A stretch of 64,000 nt of DNA from Leclercia sp. AS011 (GCF_037152535.1 NZ_JBBCMA010000007.1:143216-207215), one strand, 5' to 3'. Positions 28,990 through 40,074 are shown, counted from the stretch's first letter. The notes: a model not told the origin generated them from the letters alone. A program made the numbers and translations.

Positions 28990-31529
28990 ACGTTTTCCTC
29001 CACCAGCATGACCGGAATGCGTTCATAAGGCGTTGCGGGGCGATGCTGTTCGCGCTCTGGCACCACCTGCACGCTCGGGTCGCGCTGGTTGCTGTTGATA
29101 AAGTGTTTGAAGCGAACCTGCGCCGCCGGGGTGTTGACGGTTTCAGTCCATTCACAAATCACGGCGTCACGCAGGCGCGCCATCTCTTCTTCCAGCGTCG
29201 CGTTCAGGCCGAGTTTGTCGTCGATAATAACGGACTTCAGGTAGTCGATGCCGCCTTCGAGGTTATCCAGCCACGGCGCGGTACGGGTCAGTTTGTCCGC
29301 GGTACGGATGTAGAACATCATGAAGCGGTCGAGGTACTTGATCAGCGTTTCACGATCGATATCCGCCGCCAGCAGATCTGCATGACGCGGTTTCATCCCG
29401 CCGTTACCGCAGACGTACAGGTTCCAGCCTTTCTCAGTGGCGATGATACCCACGTCTTTACCCTGTGCTTCGGCACATTCACGGGTACAGCCGGAGACGC
29501 CGAACTTCATTTTGTGCGGGGTACGGATGCCTTTGTAGCGGTTTTCCAGCTCAACGCCGAAGCCGACGCTGTCGCCCACGCCGTAACGGCACCAGGTGCT
29601 GCCGACGCAGGTTTTCGCCATACGCAGCGCTTTGGCATAGGCATGACCGGTTTCGAAGCCCGCTTCAATCAGCTGACGCCAGATTTCCGGCAGGTCGTCT
29701 TTCTGCGCACCGAACAGGCCGATACGCTGGGAACCGGTGATTTTGGTGTACAGGTTAAATTCGCGGGCGATGCGGCCCACCGCCACCAGACCTTCCGGCG
29801 TGATTTCACCGCCGGCAGAGCGTGGGATCACCGAGTAAGTACCGTCTTTCTGGATGTTAGCCAGGAAGTTGTCGTTGGTATCCTGCAGCGGGGTGTGCTG
29901 CGGCTTGAGGACATACTCATTCCAGCAGGAGGCCAGCAGAGAACCGACGGTCGGCTTACAGACTTCACACCCGTAACCCTGGCCGTGTTTCTGCAGCAGC
30001 TCGTCGAAGGATTTGATGCCTTCCACGCGGATCAGGTGGTACAGCTCCTGGCGAGAGTAGGCGAAGTGCTCGCACAGGTTGTTGTTCACTTCGATACCCT
30101 GTTTCGCCAGCTCGGCGTTGAGCACCTGAGTGACCAGCGGGATACAGCCGCCGCAGCCGGTACCGGCTTTGGTTTCGGCTTTCAGCGCCGCCACGGTGTG
30201 GCAGCCTTTATTGATGGCAGAAATCAGCATGCCTTTGGTGACATCGAAGCAGGAGCAAATCTGCGCGCTGTCTGGCAGTTTATCGACGCCAATCGAAGGC
30301 TTACCGCTGCCAGCGTGGGCAGGGAGGATCAGCGCGTCCGGGTTTTCCGGTAGTTCGATGGCGTTCAGCACCAGCTGCAGCAGGTTGCCGAAGTCGCTGG
30401 TATCACCCACCAGCACCGCACCGAGCAGGGTTTTGTTGTCCTGGCTGACGATAAGACGCTTATAGACTTCTTTGCTTTCATCAAGATAAACGTAGCTGCG
30501 AGCGCCAGGCGTACGGCCATGCGCATCACCAATACCGCCGACGTCCACGCCCAGCAGTTTCAGCTTGGCGCTCATGTCTGCGCCTTCGAAGGCATTTTCG
30601 TTACCGAGGATGTGGTCAACGGCGACCTGCGCCATTTTGTAGCCCGGGGCAACCAGACCGTAGACGTGATTTTCCCAGCTGGCGCACTCGCCAATGGCGT
30701 AGATATCCGGGTCGGAGGTCTGGCAGGTGGCGTTGATCATGATGCCGCCGCGCTGGGCAACCGCCAGGCCGCACTGGGTAGCCAGCTTGTCGCGTGGACG
30801 AATACCGGTGGAGAAGACGATGAAGTCCACTTCCAGCTCGCTGCCGTCGGCGAAGCGCATGGTTTTGCGCGCCTCGGTGCCTTCCTGCACGATCTCTTTG
30901 GTATTTTTGCTGGTGTGGACTTTTACACCCATGCTCTCAATTTTGCGTTTGAGCTGATCGCCACCCATGTGGTCGAGCTGCTCTGCCATCAGCATCGGGG
31001 CAAATTCGATGACGTGGGTTTCAACGCCTAAGTTTTTCAGCGCGCCAGCGGCTTCGAGGCCGAGCAGACCGCCGCCGACCACCGCGCCGCGTTTACTGCG
31101 ACGGGCGCAGGATTCGATGGCGTTGAGATCTTCAATGGTGCGATAGACGAAGCAGTCCTGAGTTTCTGACCCTTTGATCGGTGGGATCCACGGGTAAGAG
31201 CCAGTCGCCATGATCAGTTTGTCGTAAAAAACCGTGCGTCCCGCACTGGAATGAATCACTTTTTCCTGACGGTTGATGGTGATAGCGCGTTCGCCCACCA
31301 GCACCTTCACGCCATGTTTCTCGTAAAAACCTTCGCGCACCAGAGAAAGCTCTTCGGCGGTATGGTGAGAGAAATAGGAGGAGAGGTGCACGCGGTCGTA
31401 CGCCTTACGGGGTTCTTCACAGAACACGGTAATGTCGAACCGGGCGGCATCGGCTTTATCAAGAAGATCCTCAATAAAGCGGTGACCGACCATGCCGTTA
31501 CCGATAATCGCGAGTCTGACTTTGCTCAT
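28986..31529 (-). CDS. nirB: Nitrite reductase (NADH) large subunit NirB
   Basis: NirB reduces nitrite to ammonium in the cytosol with NADH. The 847-residue protein has an N-terminal FAD/NADH oxidoreductase (Rossmann GNGMVG near 10-15; GGGLLGLEAAGAL near 152), a BFD-like [2Fe-2S] region (CSCFDVTKGM and CGGCIPLV, about 425-465), then the siroheme/[4Fe-4S] reductase part with CVGSTWCRYG and CTRECAEAQGKDVG (about 640-685). It is the first gene of nirBDC-cysG and is preceded by an FNR/NarL-type promoter. Confidence 0.98.
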   Translation of the reverse strand: MSKVRLAIIGNGMVGHRFIEDLLDKADAARFDITVFCEEPRKAYDRVHLSSYFSHHTAEELSLVREGFYEKHGVKVLVGERAITINRQEKVIHSSAGRTVFYDKLIMATGSYPWIPPIKGSETQDCFVYRTIEDLNAIESCARRSKRGAVVGGGLLGLEAAGALKNLGVETHVIEFAPMLMAEQLDHMGGDQLKRKIESMGVKVHTSKNTKEIVQEGTEARKTMRFADGSELEVDFIVFSTGIRPRDKLATQCGLAVAQRGGIMINATCQTSDPDIYAIGECASWENHVYGLVAPGYKMAQVAVDHILGNENAFEGADMSAKLKLLGVDVGGIGDAHGRTPGARSYVYLDESKEVYKRLIVSQDNKTLLGAVLVGDTSDFGNLLQLVLNAIELPENPDALILPAHAGSGKPSIGVDKLPDSAQICSCFDVTKGMLISAINKGCHTVAALKAETKAGTGCGGCIPLVTQVLNAELAKQGIEVNNNLCEHFAYSRQELYHLIRVEGIKSFDELLQKHGQGYGCEVCKPTVGSLLASCWNEYVLKPQHTPLQDTNDNFLANIQKDGTYSVIPRSAGGEITPEGLVAVGRIAREFNLYTKITGSQRIGLFGAQKDDLPEIWRQLIEAGFETGHAYAKALRMAKTCVGSTWCRYGVGDSVGFGVELENRYKGIRTPHKMKFGVSGCTRECAEAQGKDVGIIATEKGWNLYVCGNGGMKPRHADLLAADIDRETLIKYLDRFMMFYIRTADKLTRTAPWLDNLEGGIDYLKSVIIDDKLGLNATLEEEMARLRDAVICEWTETVNTPAAQVRFKHFINSNQRDPSVQVVPEREQHRPATPYERIPVMLVEENV

Positions 31530-31560
31530 TTTTGCCTCGATTTCTTTTCTATTACCACCT

Positions 31561-31566
31561 ACCTTA
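31561..31566 (-). promoter_or_regulatory. nirB promoter -10 element
   Basis: The minus-strand hexamer TAAGGT is identical to the -10 I recall for E. coli nirB. It lies where FNR bound at -41.5 would place it, giving a start point near 31553. Confidence 0.7.
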
Positions 31567-31587
31567 ACGATTCAGCAAAGCCGCTTA

Positions 31588-31601
31588 TTGATGCAAATCA
31601 A
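31588..31601 (-). promoter_or_regulatory. FNR site of the nirB promoter
   Basis: TTGATGCAAATCAA is a perfect match to TTGAT-N4-ATCAA. Its centre (31594.5) lies 41.5 bp upstream of a start point at 31553, the class II FNR position known for nirB in E. coli. Confidence 0.93.
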
Positions 31602-31614
31602 ATACGCCTTCACC

Positions 31615-31630
31615 TACTCCTTAGTGAGTA
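31615..31630 (-). promoter_or_regulatory. NarL/NarP 7-2-7 site of the nirB promoter
   Basis: On the minus strand TACTCAC-TA-AGGAGTA forms two opposed NarL heptamers with a 2-bp spacer. Its centre is 28 bp upstream of the FNR centre, reproducing the -69.5/-41.5 layout of the E. coli nirB promoter, where nitrate and nitrite signals relieve repression. Confidence 0.88.
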
Positions 31631-31693
31631 GATCACTGATTTGTCAGGTTTTTTATAAGTTGCGGAAATAGCAGGCTTTTCGTGATAGCCGAT

Positions 31694-31744
31694 TTTGTGT
31701 ACAAATTAGGGGCCTAATCTTTAATTTTCGTTACCCCTAAATTT
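31694..31744 (+). promoter_or_regulatory. Inverted-repeat cluster upstream of codA (possible operator)
   Basis: Three inverted repeats overlap within 51 bp just before codA: TTTGT-GT-ACAAA (31694-31705), ATTAGG-GG-CCTAAT (31705-31718), and a wider pair AAATTAGGGG (31703-31712) against CCCCTAAATTT (31734-31744) with one unpaired base. They do not resemble a PurR box. A repressor operator or a leader hairpin is inferred. Confidence 0.4.
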
Positions 31745-31769
31745 CAGCCCCCTTCTTCGGGAGAATACG

Positions 31770-33086
31770 ATGTCTACAGCACCGCTTTGGCTTATCCAGA
31801 ACGTCCGGTTACCGGGTCGGGACGGACTCTGGCAACTGGCTATTGAGAACGGTCGTTTCGGCGAAATCACCCCGACGGGCGACGGACACAGCGAAAGTTA
31901 TGAAGTGTTAAACGCCCGCGGTGGGCTGGCCCTGCCACCCTTTATCGAGCCGCATATTCATCTCGATACCACCCAGACCGCGGGCGAGCCGAACTGGAAC
32001 CAGTCCGGCACGCTGTTTGAGGGCATCGAACGCTGGGCGGAGCGCAAGGCGCTGCTCAGCCATGAGGATGTCAAAGCCCGGGCGTGGAAGACTCTGAAGT
32101 GGCAGATCGCCAATGGCATCCAGTTTGTGCGTACCCATGTGGACGTCTCCGACCCGACGCTCACCGCCCTGAAGGCGATGCTGGAGGTGAAGCAGGAGGT
32201 GGCTCCGTGGGTCGAGCTGCAGATCGTGGCCTTCCCGCAGGAGGGGATCCTCTCTTATCCCAACGGCGCCGCTCTGCTGGAAGAGGCGTTACGGCTGGGG
32301 GCCGACGTGGTGGGCGCCATCCCGCACTTTGAGTTCACCCGCGAGTACGGCGTGCAGTCGCTGCATATCGCCTTTGAACTGGCGAAGAAGTACGACCGAC
32401 CGCTGGATATTCACTGTGATGAAATTGACGACGAGCAGTCGCGGTTTGTCGAAACGGTGGCAACGCTGGCGTATGAGGCGGGCATCGGTCCGCGCGTGAC
32501 TGCCAGCCATACCACCGCCATGCACTCTTACAATGGGGCTTACACCTCGCGGCTGTTCCGCCTGCTGAAGCTCTCCGGGATTAACTTCGTCGCCAATCCG
32601 CTGGTGAATATTCATCTGCAGGGGCGCTTTGACGACTACCCGAAACGGCGGGGTATCACCCGCGTGAAGGAGCTGCTGGAGGCGGGGGTTAACGTCTGCT
32701 TCGGCCATGACGACGTGTTTGACCCCTGGTATCCGCTGGGCACCGGCAACATGTTGCAGGTCCTGCATATGGGGCTGCACGTCTGTCAGATGATGGGCTA
32801 TCAGCAGATCGACAGCGGGCTCAATCTGATCACCCACAACAGCGCGCGAACCTTTGGCCTGAGCGATTACGGTATCGAAACGGGCAACCCGGCTAACCTG
32901 GTGATCCTGCCTGCGGAGACGGGCTTTGATGCGGTGCGCTGTCAGGTGCCGGTGCGCTGGTCGATTCGTCAGGGAAGGGTGATTGCCACCACGCAGCTGG
33001 CGCAGACGTGGATCCAGATGGATAACGGCGGGGAAGAGGTGTGCTTTACCCGAAACAGCCCCTCTGCGGGAAGCAAAGGGGCGTGA
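31770..33086 (+). CDS. codA: Cytosine deaminase
   Basis: CodA deaminates cytosine to uracil and ammonia in pyrimidine salvage. The 438-residue amidohydrolase is close to E. coli CodA along nearly its whole length, with metal ligands HIH at 62-64, a distal HCDE motif near residue 215, and the catalytic Asp in GHDDVFDPW near residue 315. The ATG at 31770 has GGGAG 7 bp upstream. In E. coli codA is paired with the permease gene codB elsewhere; here no codB is adjacent and the gene sits alone between nirB and tsgA. The C-terminal 10-15 residues differ from the E. coli protein. Confidence 0.95.
   Translation: MSTAPLWLIQNVRLPGRDGLWQLAIENGRFGEITPTGDGHSESYEVLNARGGLALPPFIEPHIHLDTTQTAGEPNWNQSGTLFEGIERWAERKALLSHEDVKARAWKTLKWQIANGIQFVRTHVDVSDPTLTALKAMLEVKQEVAPWVELQIVAFPQEGILSYPNGAALLEEALRLGADVVGAIPHFEFTREYGVQSLHIAFELAKKYDRPLDIHCDEIDDEQSRFVETVATLAYEAGIGPRVTASHTTAMHSYNGAYTSRLFRLLKLSGINFVANPLVNIHLQGRFDDYPKRRGITRVKELLEAGVNVCFGHDDVFDPWYPLGTGNMLQVLHMGLHVCQMMGYQQIDSGLNLITHNSARTFGLSDYGIETGNPANLVILPAETGFDAVRCQVPVRWSIRQGRVIATTQLAQTWIQMDNGGEEVCFTRNSPSAGSKGA
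33058..33082. terminator. Hairpin in the codA 3' end, possible shared terminator with tsgA
   Basis: GCCCCT (33058-33063) pairs with AGGGGC (33077-33082), and an inner TGC/GCA adds three pairs. It lies inside the last codons of codA, because only 4 bp separate codA from the convergent tsgA. On the minus strand it is followed by TGTTT. Termination is inferred. Confidence 0.35.
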
Positions 33087-33090
33087 GTAA

Positions 33091-34275
33091 TCAGTGCGTC
33101 GCTGCGCCAGTGTTGTGCTGACGGTGGCGGGTCACAAAGCCCAGCACCAGGCACATCACGAACACCACGGCATAGAGACCGTTAGCGGTGTGTAACGCCG
33201 CCAGCGGGCCGCTGTGGGCCACAATCGGGCCGGTGACCACGAAGGTCAACATGGTGCCGATGGTGCCGCAGGTGAGTACGAAGTTAACCAGTTTCGGCGA
33301 GGCTACTTTGGTCTGCAGAGAGCCCAGAGTAATGATCGAGGTGTAAATGGCGCTGGAGAAGAAGCCGAGCGTCAGGATAAACCACGGCATATGTTCCGGC
33401 GAACCGTTGATGAACAGGTACATCAGCACGGTGGCAGCACCTGCCAGCACGGTGAGGATCCGCTGCAGATCGAAGAAGCGCAGGATAAAGCTGAACGCCC
33501 ACATGCCGAACATGTACGACATCCAGAAGTCACTCACCAGCTGACCAGCATCGTTCAGGCTCAGCCCCAGTCCTTTGGCGTACTCCGGCACCCAGGAGAT
33601 AAAGCCCAGCTGGCCGAGGATATAGCACAGGGCCGCAACGGAGAGGAACAGCACCCCAATACCCCACTTCTCTTTCACCACCGGCTCGCTGGTGGTCTGG
33701 GCTTTTTTGCCGAGAACAGGGAAGTCACAGCCGAAGGTCAGGACAAAAATCGCCACATAGACCAGACCGATGCAGGCGTAAACCCAGTACCACTCGATGC
33801 TACGGGCCAGCAGCGCCGCGGCCACCATCGGGAAGATCATCCCGGCCATGCTGAAGAAGGAGTCGGTGAACAGCAGACGCGCCCCGCGCTGGCGGCCTTC
33901 ATACATGTGGGTAATGAGAAATGTCCCGATGGACATGGTGATCCCGCTGACCAGCCCGAGGACAAACATAGCGGCGGAGAACAGGGCGATGCTGTGGCTG
34001 AGCATCAGGCCTGCGACGGCGGCGACCATCAGCACAAAGCCGAAACGGAGCTGCGTTTTCAGCGGGACAATTTCCATCAGCCAGGCGTTCAGGAAAATGG
34101 AGATCAGGATCCCGGCGTTAAGGAAGGTGAAGGTGTTACTCATGCTGGAAACGGGCAGGTTGAAATAGTCTGCGATATTTCCCATCACCATCCCGGTGAC
34201 GATCACCAACGCACCGGTAAGGGCGTAGGAGAAAAAGCTGATCCATGTGAGCTTGATACGATTGCTGTTAGTCAT
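33091..34275 (-). CDS. tsgA: MFS transporter TsgA
   Basis: TsgA (YhfC) is a major facilitator superfamily protein of unknown substrate. The 394-residue protein has about 12 hydrophobic TM segments and a central cytosolic loop near residues 185-205 ([17 protein letters not shown]). In E. coli it flanks the nir operon directly; here codA is inserted between them. It converges with codA with only 4 bp between the stop codons. Confidence 0.94.
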   Translation of the reverse strand: MTNSNRIKLTWISFFSYALTGALVIVTGMVMGNIADYFNLPVSSMSNTFTFLNAGILISIFLNAWLMEIVPLKTQLRFGFVLMVAAVAGLMLSHSIALFSAAMFVLGLVSGITMSIGTFLITHMYEGRQRGARLLFTDSFFSMAGMIFPMVAAALLARSIEWYWVYACIGLVYVAIFVLTFGCDFPVLGKKAQTTSEPVVKEKWGIGVLFLSVAALCYILGQLGFISWVPEYAKGLGLSLNDAGQLVSDFWMSYMFGMWAFSFILRFFDLQRILTVLAGAATVLMYLFINGSPEHMPWFILTLGFFSSAIYTSIITLGSLQTKVASPKLVNFVLTCGTIGTMLTFVVTGPIVAHSGPLAALHTANGLYAVVFVMCLVLGFVTRHRQHNTGAATH

Positions 34276-34396
34276 GACTGGCCTGTGAATAGAAAGGTAA
34301 AGCGCGTTGACGGCGCTGCGAGCGGCCAGATTTTAAGCGTGAATGTGATCTAATTAAATCTTTTATGATTAATTAAACGAAAATTGCAGTTTTTGG

Positions 34397-34412
34397 TGTG
34401 ATTTAGATCACG
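34397..34412 (+). promoter_or_regulatory. CRP-binding site upstream of ppiA
   Basis: The core TGTGATTTAGATCACG matches TGTGA-N6-TCACA with one mismatch. It lies 142 bp before ppiA in the gap shared with the divergent tsgA. A TGTGA half-site also occurs at 34344. CRP (with CytR) control of ppiA is known in E. coli. Confidence 0.7.
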
Positions 34413-34544
34413 TTAATGCCTGTGGCGTCAGTTTGCCCGACGGTTACATCTGTTTCAAATGCGTAAAATTAGGTAAATGGCTGGCCTGGATTCATACTGC
34501 TCTTTAGAATCAAGCCATTCGCTTTCTTTACTGCGCTTTGTTAA

Positions 34545-35126
<582 letters not shown>

Positions 35127-35136
35127 TCCCTGATGG

Positions 35137-35157
35137 CGCGGGCAGTTGTTGCCCGCG
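35137..35157 (+). terminator. Terminator-like hairpin after ppiA
   Basis: An 8-bp stem (CGCGGGCA / TGCCCGCG) with a 5-nt loop begins 10 bp after the ppiA stop. It is followed by TTGCCTTT, so the T tract is short. Confidence 0.6.
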
Positions 35158-35234
35158 TTGCCTTTACCGCCCTGCGAAACCGCAGTTTGCTGCTTATACT
35201 TGTGGCAACACGAGCACAATCAGGGAGGTAACAG

Positions 35235-35402
35235 GTGAAAAAGCTCACTGAAAAACAAAAATCCCGTCTCTGGGAACAGCAGCGAAACAGGAATTTCCAG
35301 GCCAGCCGCCGCCTTGAAGGGGTCGACAGCCCGTTGGTCACGCTCAGCGCAGAAGAAGCCCAGCTTCGTCTTGAAGCGTTAAGGGGGCAGCATGAGCGAT
35401 AA
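35235..35402 (+). CDS. yhfG: Fic-associated antitoxin-like protein YhfG
   Basis: This is a 55-residue basic protein encoded directly before fic. It starts at a GTG with GGGAGGT 5-11 bp upstream. It matches E. coli YhfG (MKKLT.KQKSRLW; the reported antitoxin partner EcFicA). The helix contains SRRLEG at residues 24-29, which fits the S/T-xxx-E-G/N inhibitory motif of class I Fic antitoxins, whose Glu blocks productive ATP binding in Fic. It overlaps fic by 11 bp, so the two are co-translated. Confidence 0.88.
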   Translation: MKKLTEKQKSRLWEQQRNRNFQASRRLEGVDSPLVTLSAEEAQLRLEALRGQHER

Positions 35403-35994
35403 ATACGGCAACGATCGCGATCCTTACCTCTACCCGGAACTGAACGTGATGCGTAACCGGCTGGGCATTCGTCAGGCCGAACGTCTTGCGCAGGCAGCCT
35501 ATGAATTCACCGCGCTGCGTGCCGCCACCCTGAGCCTCGGGCCGCTGTTGCGCGGTCTGCCGCACCTGTGCGCTATCCACCAGCATCTCTACCAGGATAT
35601 TTTTGACTGGGCGGGCGATATTCGTGAGATGGACATTTACCAGGGCGATACCCGCTTCTGCCACTTCGCCTATATCGAAAAAGAGGGCAATGCCCTGATG
35701 CAGGATCTGGAGGAGGAGGGATATCTCGTCGGGCTGGAGAAAGATGAGTTCATTAACCGCCTCAGCCACTACTATTGCGAAATCAACGTCCTGCATCCGT
35801 TCCGCATCGGCAACGGGATTGTGCAGCGCATCTTCTTTGAACAGCTGGCGATCCATGCCGGATATCAACTCGACTGGCGTGACATTGACCCTGAAGAGTG
35901 GGCCCAGGCCAACCAGAGCGGTGCGATGGGGGATCTGAGCGCGCTGAATACAATCTTCAGCAAAGTGGTGAGCGAAGCCCGGGAAACTGAGTAG
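35392..35994 (+). CDS. fic: Fic-domain protein (YhfG partner)
   Basis: Fic proteins usually transfer AMP from ATP to target proteins. The 200-residue product has the Fic helix-turn motif [12 protein letters not shown] at residues 135-146. The catalytic His135 is present, but position 5 of the motif, normally Asp/Glu, is Ile139, similar to the degenerate motif I recall for E. coli Fic. Gly55 is retained, the residue changed to Arg in the E. coli fic-1 mutant. The flap region lies near [11 protein letters not shown] (85-95). AMP-transferase activity is therefore uncertain. Confidence 0.92.
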   Translation: MSDKYGNDRDPYLYPELNVMRNRLGIRQAERLAQAAYEFTALRAATLSLGPLLRGLPHLCAIHQHLYQDIFDWAGDIREMDIYQGDTRFCHFAYIEKEGNALMQDLEEEGYLVGLEKDEFINRLSHYYCEINVLHPFRIGNGIVQRIFFEQLAIHAGYQLDWRDIDPEEWAQANQSGAMGDLSALNTIFSKVVSEARETE

Positions 35995-36024
35995 AATAGG
36001 GCGGCCATTTTTTCGGGAGCCGCC

Positions 36025-36588
36025 ATGATTCTGCTGATTGATAACTACGATTCCTTCACCTGGAACCTGTACCAGTATTTTTGCGAGCTGGGGGCGGAGG
36101 TGGTGGTCCGGCGCAACGACGTGCTTTCTCTGGAAGAGGTCGCGGCGCTGAACCCGCAGAAAATCGTGATCTCTCCCGGCCCCTGCACGCCGGATGAATC
36201 CGGGATCTCGCTGGCGGTGATCCAGCACTATGCCGGTAAATTGCCGATCCTCGGCGTCTGCCTCGGGCACCAGGCCATCGCCCAGGTCTTTGGCGCGACC
36301 ATTGTCCGTGCCGCCAAAGTGATGCACGGCAAAACTTCTCCGGTGACGCACAATGGGACGGGGGTCTTCTCTGGCCTCAACAATCCCCTGACCGTGACCC
36401 GCTATCACTCCCTGGTTATTGATCCGCCCACCTTACCCGACTGCTTTGAGGTGACGGCCTGGAGCGAGACCCGGGAGATTATGGGTATCCGCCACCGGGA
36501 ATGGGATCTGGAAGGGGTGCAGTTCCACCCGGAAAGCATTCTCAGCGAACAGGGACATCAGCTGTTGGCTAATTTCCTCCAGCGTTGA
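36025..36588 (+). CDS. pabA: Aminodeoxychorismate synthase glutaminase component PabA
   Basis: PabA hydrolyses glutamine and passes ammonia to PabB for 4-amino-4-deoxychorismate (folate) synthesis. The 187-residue class I amidotransferase has nucleophile Cys79 in GVCLGHQ and the His-Glu pair in FHPES near residues 167-171. PabB is not in the window. It lies 30 bp after fic, as in E. coli. Confidence 0.96.
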   Translation: MILLIDNYDSFTWNLYQYFCELGAEVVVRRNDVLSLEEVAALNPQKIVISPGPCTPDESGISLAVIQHYAGKLPILGVCLGHQAIAQVFGATIVRAAKVMHGKTSPVTHNGTGVFSGLNNPLTVTRYHSLVIDPPTLPDCFEVTAWSETREIMGIRHREWDLEGVQFHPESILSEQGHQLLANFLQR

Positions 36589-36604
36589 TTTTTAGTTGCC
36601 ATAA

Positions 36605-37896
<1,292 letters not shown>

Positions 37897-37923
37897 GCCC
37901 GTGCAAGCGTAGCGCCGCCGGGC
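37897..37923. repeat. Partial REP-like palindrome between argD and yhfK
   Basis: GCCCGTGCAAGCGTAGCGCC ends in a CGGGC that pairs with the initial GCCCG. It fills most of the 34-bp gap between the convergent argD and yhfK and resembles the REP units at 41427 and 26000. Confidence 0.6.
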
Positions 37924-37930
37924 ACAAACG

Positions 37931-40018
37931 TTAATACGGCGTGCGCTTCAAACGCCGGATCAACCAGATCCCATGATGCGGACGCTGACGCCATGCCACT
38001 GACGAAATAGTGTGCATGGTGTTCAGATGCCCCAGTACGCGCTGAAGGTGTTGCTCCAGCGTGCTCATGGGGCCTTGCGTCAGGGTCTCTGGCGCTTCCA
38101 GAATATTGCTGTCCCCACTCTCACCCGGCGCGTCATACTCCAGACGCTGCTGACAGCGCTGAAGCGCAATTTCACACGACTGCAGATAACGCTGCGCCAG
38201 ATCTGGCGTCAGCATCGTATGCTCCCGCGCCAGCGTCGTCATGGCGTTGATATGCTCGACGATAAACTGGCTGTGCGTTACCCACAGCTTCATATCCGCC
38301 AGATACGCCGAATTGAAGCCCGGCTCCTGCATCGCCTGGTTGAGGGAGTTGAACAGGGCGTTGTGCGCCTGGTTGACCTTCATGCGCTGCCAGGCCAGGG
38401 GTGTCGGCTGCGGATCGTCGCTGAGGATCAGGCGGATAGCCTCCTGATCGGCCTCCAGCGCGTCGTGAGCGTTCTGGCGCAGCAGCCCGCTCTGCCACTG
38501 CGGCCACAGCCAGACCATCCCGCCGAAGGCAATCAGGCAGCCAATCAGGGTATCGGCCAGCCGGGCGATAATAAACTGCTCGCCGTTCAGGGTCAGCAGC
38601 TGCAGGGTATACACCGCCGTAACCGTAAAGCCCACCGTCGCCCAGCCGTAGCTCTTGCGAATGATCAGGTAGCTCACCAGGGTTACCATCAGCATGCCGG
38701 CAAGGGTGTACCCCTCCGGGACGTGGAAGTGCAGAGTGACACCGGCGATAATCAGTCCCGCCAGGGTCCCGGCCGCCCGGTGGAGAATTCGCACCCGCGT
38801 CGCGCTGTAGCCGTTTTGCGTCACCAGCAGCACGGTCATTAAGATCCAGTAGGGTTTTGGCAGGTGCAGCGCCACGCCCATCAGGCTGGCGATACTCAGC
38901 ATCACGCTGATGCGCGCCGCGTTACGCAGGGCGGCAGATTTTAGCGACAGGTAGCTTCTCAGGGCGGGGAGCAGCGGCAGCCGTTTCTGTTTGTCAGCCA
39001 TCAGGTCGCGCGGATAGAGCGGACGCTGCGTGCGCAGCACGCGGGCAATCCGGCTGAAGTGCCAGGCGCAAAACTGCCCCACCGGGTTATCAGGGTGCTG
39101 ACGGGCGATTTTCTCCAGCGCGCCAAGCTGCTTGTCCATAGAGAAACGGGTGGGGTAGCGATGATAGAGAATGTCGTCGGCCAGCACCCGCAGACGGGCC
39201 GCAACGGTCTGCGCGTTCCAGCGGATCACCGCTTCGGCGTGGCTGCGCTCCACCAGCTTTTGCACCTCCTTCGGGTGATGCAGGCTGACGGAGATGTGCT
39301 CCTGCAGATCCAGCCCCACCTGGAAGGTGCGCAGCAGGCGTTTGTATTCATGATTTCTGTTGGCCGCCAGCATATGCAGCTGCTGATAGCAGAGGCTGAT
39401 CAGGTCCACCACCTTCTGCTGGCGGGCCAGCAGCGGCGGCAACGATTTTTCAGGATCGGTGTGCTGCGTCAGCAGGGTGTATTTGGCTTCGCAATACTCT
39501 GCCAGCTGTTGATAGAGCACGCTCAGCGACTCTCGCAACGGCTGTTCGCGCCACATCCAGAACCAGAACCAGTTAAACAGCCCGTACCAGAGGGTGCCCA
39601 GCGTATAGAGGAGTAGCGGCTCCCAGACCGGCATGTTCCCCGCCAGACTCAGGGTAAAGATAGCCGCAATCAGCGAGGCGGGCAGCAGCCGGGCATGCAG
39701 GGCGCTGATCTCAGCCGTGACCCCCAGCGTCATCGCCAGCACGGTCAGAATGAGGGGCAGCGGAATATCCCGGGCCAGCAACAGCTGCACGGCCAGGCTA
39801 CAGCCGGCGAACAGGCAGCCGCCAATGGTCAGGCGTTTAAAAAAGCGTTTATGCGGGGTGTCCAGACCGGCAATGTTGCAGCAGGCAGGAACGAGAGAAA
39901 AGAGCAGACCTTGTTGCAGATGACCGAAGATCAAACCCACAGCCACGGGGAGACACAACACCAGGGTTTGCCGCAGTGCGTAGTTAACTTCCGGGTGATA
40001 AATGAGCCTGCGCCACAT
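37931..40018 (-). CDS. yhfK: FUSC/YccS-family inner-membrane protein YhfK
   Basis: YhfK is a 695-residue membrane protein of the fusaric-acid-resistance-like (FUSC/YccS) family with no established substrate. It has two blocks of TM segments, N-terminal (about 15-155) and central (about 365-510), each followed by a large soluble region, the family architecture. It converges with argD and lies downstream of crp on the same strand, separated by the crp terminator. Confidence 0.92.
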   Translation of the reverse strand: MWRRLIYHPEVNYALRQTLVLCLPVAVGLIFGHLQQGLLFSLVPACCNIAGLDTPHKRFFKRLTIGGCLFAGCSLAVQLLLARDIPLPLILTVLAMTLGVTAEISALHARLLPASLIAAIFTLSLAGNMPVWEPLLLYTLGTLWYGLFNWFWFWMWREQPLRESLSVLYQQLAEYCEAKYTLLTQHTDPEKSLPPLLARQQKVVDLISLCYQQLHMLAANRNHEYKRLLRTFQVGLDLQEHISVSLHHPKEVQKLVERSHAEAVIRWNAQTVAARLRVLADDILYHRYPTRFSMDKQLGALEKIARQHPDNPVGQFCAWHFSRIARVLRTQRPLYPRDLMADKQKRLPLLPALRSYLSLKSAALRNAARISVMLSIASLMGVALHLPKPYWILMTVLLVTQNGYSATRVRILHRAAGTLAGLIIAGVTLHFHVPEGYTLAGMLMVTLVSYLIIRKSYGWATVGFTVTAVYTLQLLTLNGEQFIIARLADTLIGCLIAFGGMVWLWPQWQSGLLRQNAHDALEADQEAIRLILSDDPQPTPLAWQRMKVNQAHNALFNSLNQAMQEPGFNSAYLADMKLWVTHSQFIVEHINAMTTLAREHTMLTPDLAQRYLQSCEIALQRCQQRLEYDAPGESGDSNILEAPETLTQGPMSTLEQHLQRVLGHLNTMHTISSVAWRQRPHHGIWLIRRLKRTPY

Positions 40019-40031
40019 GGGGATAGAGACA

Positions 40032-40067
40032 AAAACGGCGTGTCATCCTGCGATGCCACGCCGTTTT
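40032..40067. terminator. crp terminator hairpin
   Basis: An 11-bp outer stem (AAAACGGCGTG / CACGCCGTTTT) plus an inner CATC/GATG stem lies 8 bp past the crp stop. It is flanked by A and T runs on both strands and would stop crp transcription before yhfK. Confidence 0.9.
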
Positions 40068-40074
40068 AGCGGAA

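Noticed and set aside
29043-30353. Plus-strand open frame of 436 codons opposite nirB
   Set aside because: Antisense shadow of nirB with no recognisable domain; Phe/His/Val-rich composition typical of such shadows.
33214-34353. Plus-strand open frame of 379 codons opposite tsgA
   Set aside because: His/Gln/Glu-rich shadow of a hydrophobic membrane protein gene; no family match and no ribosome site.
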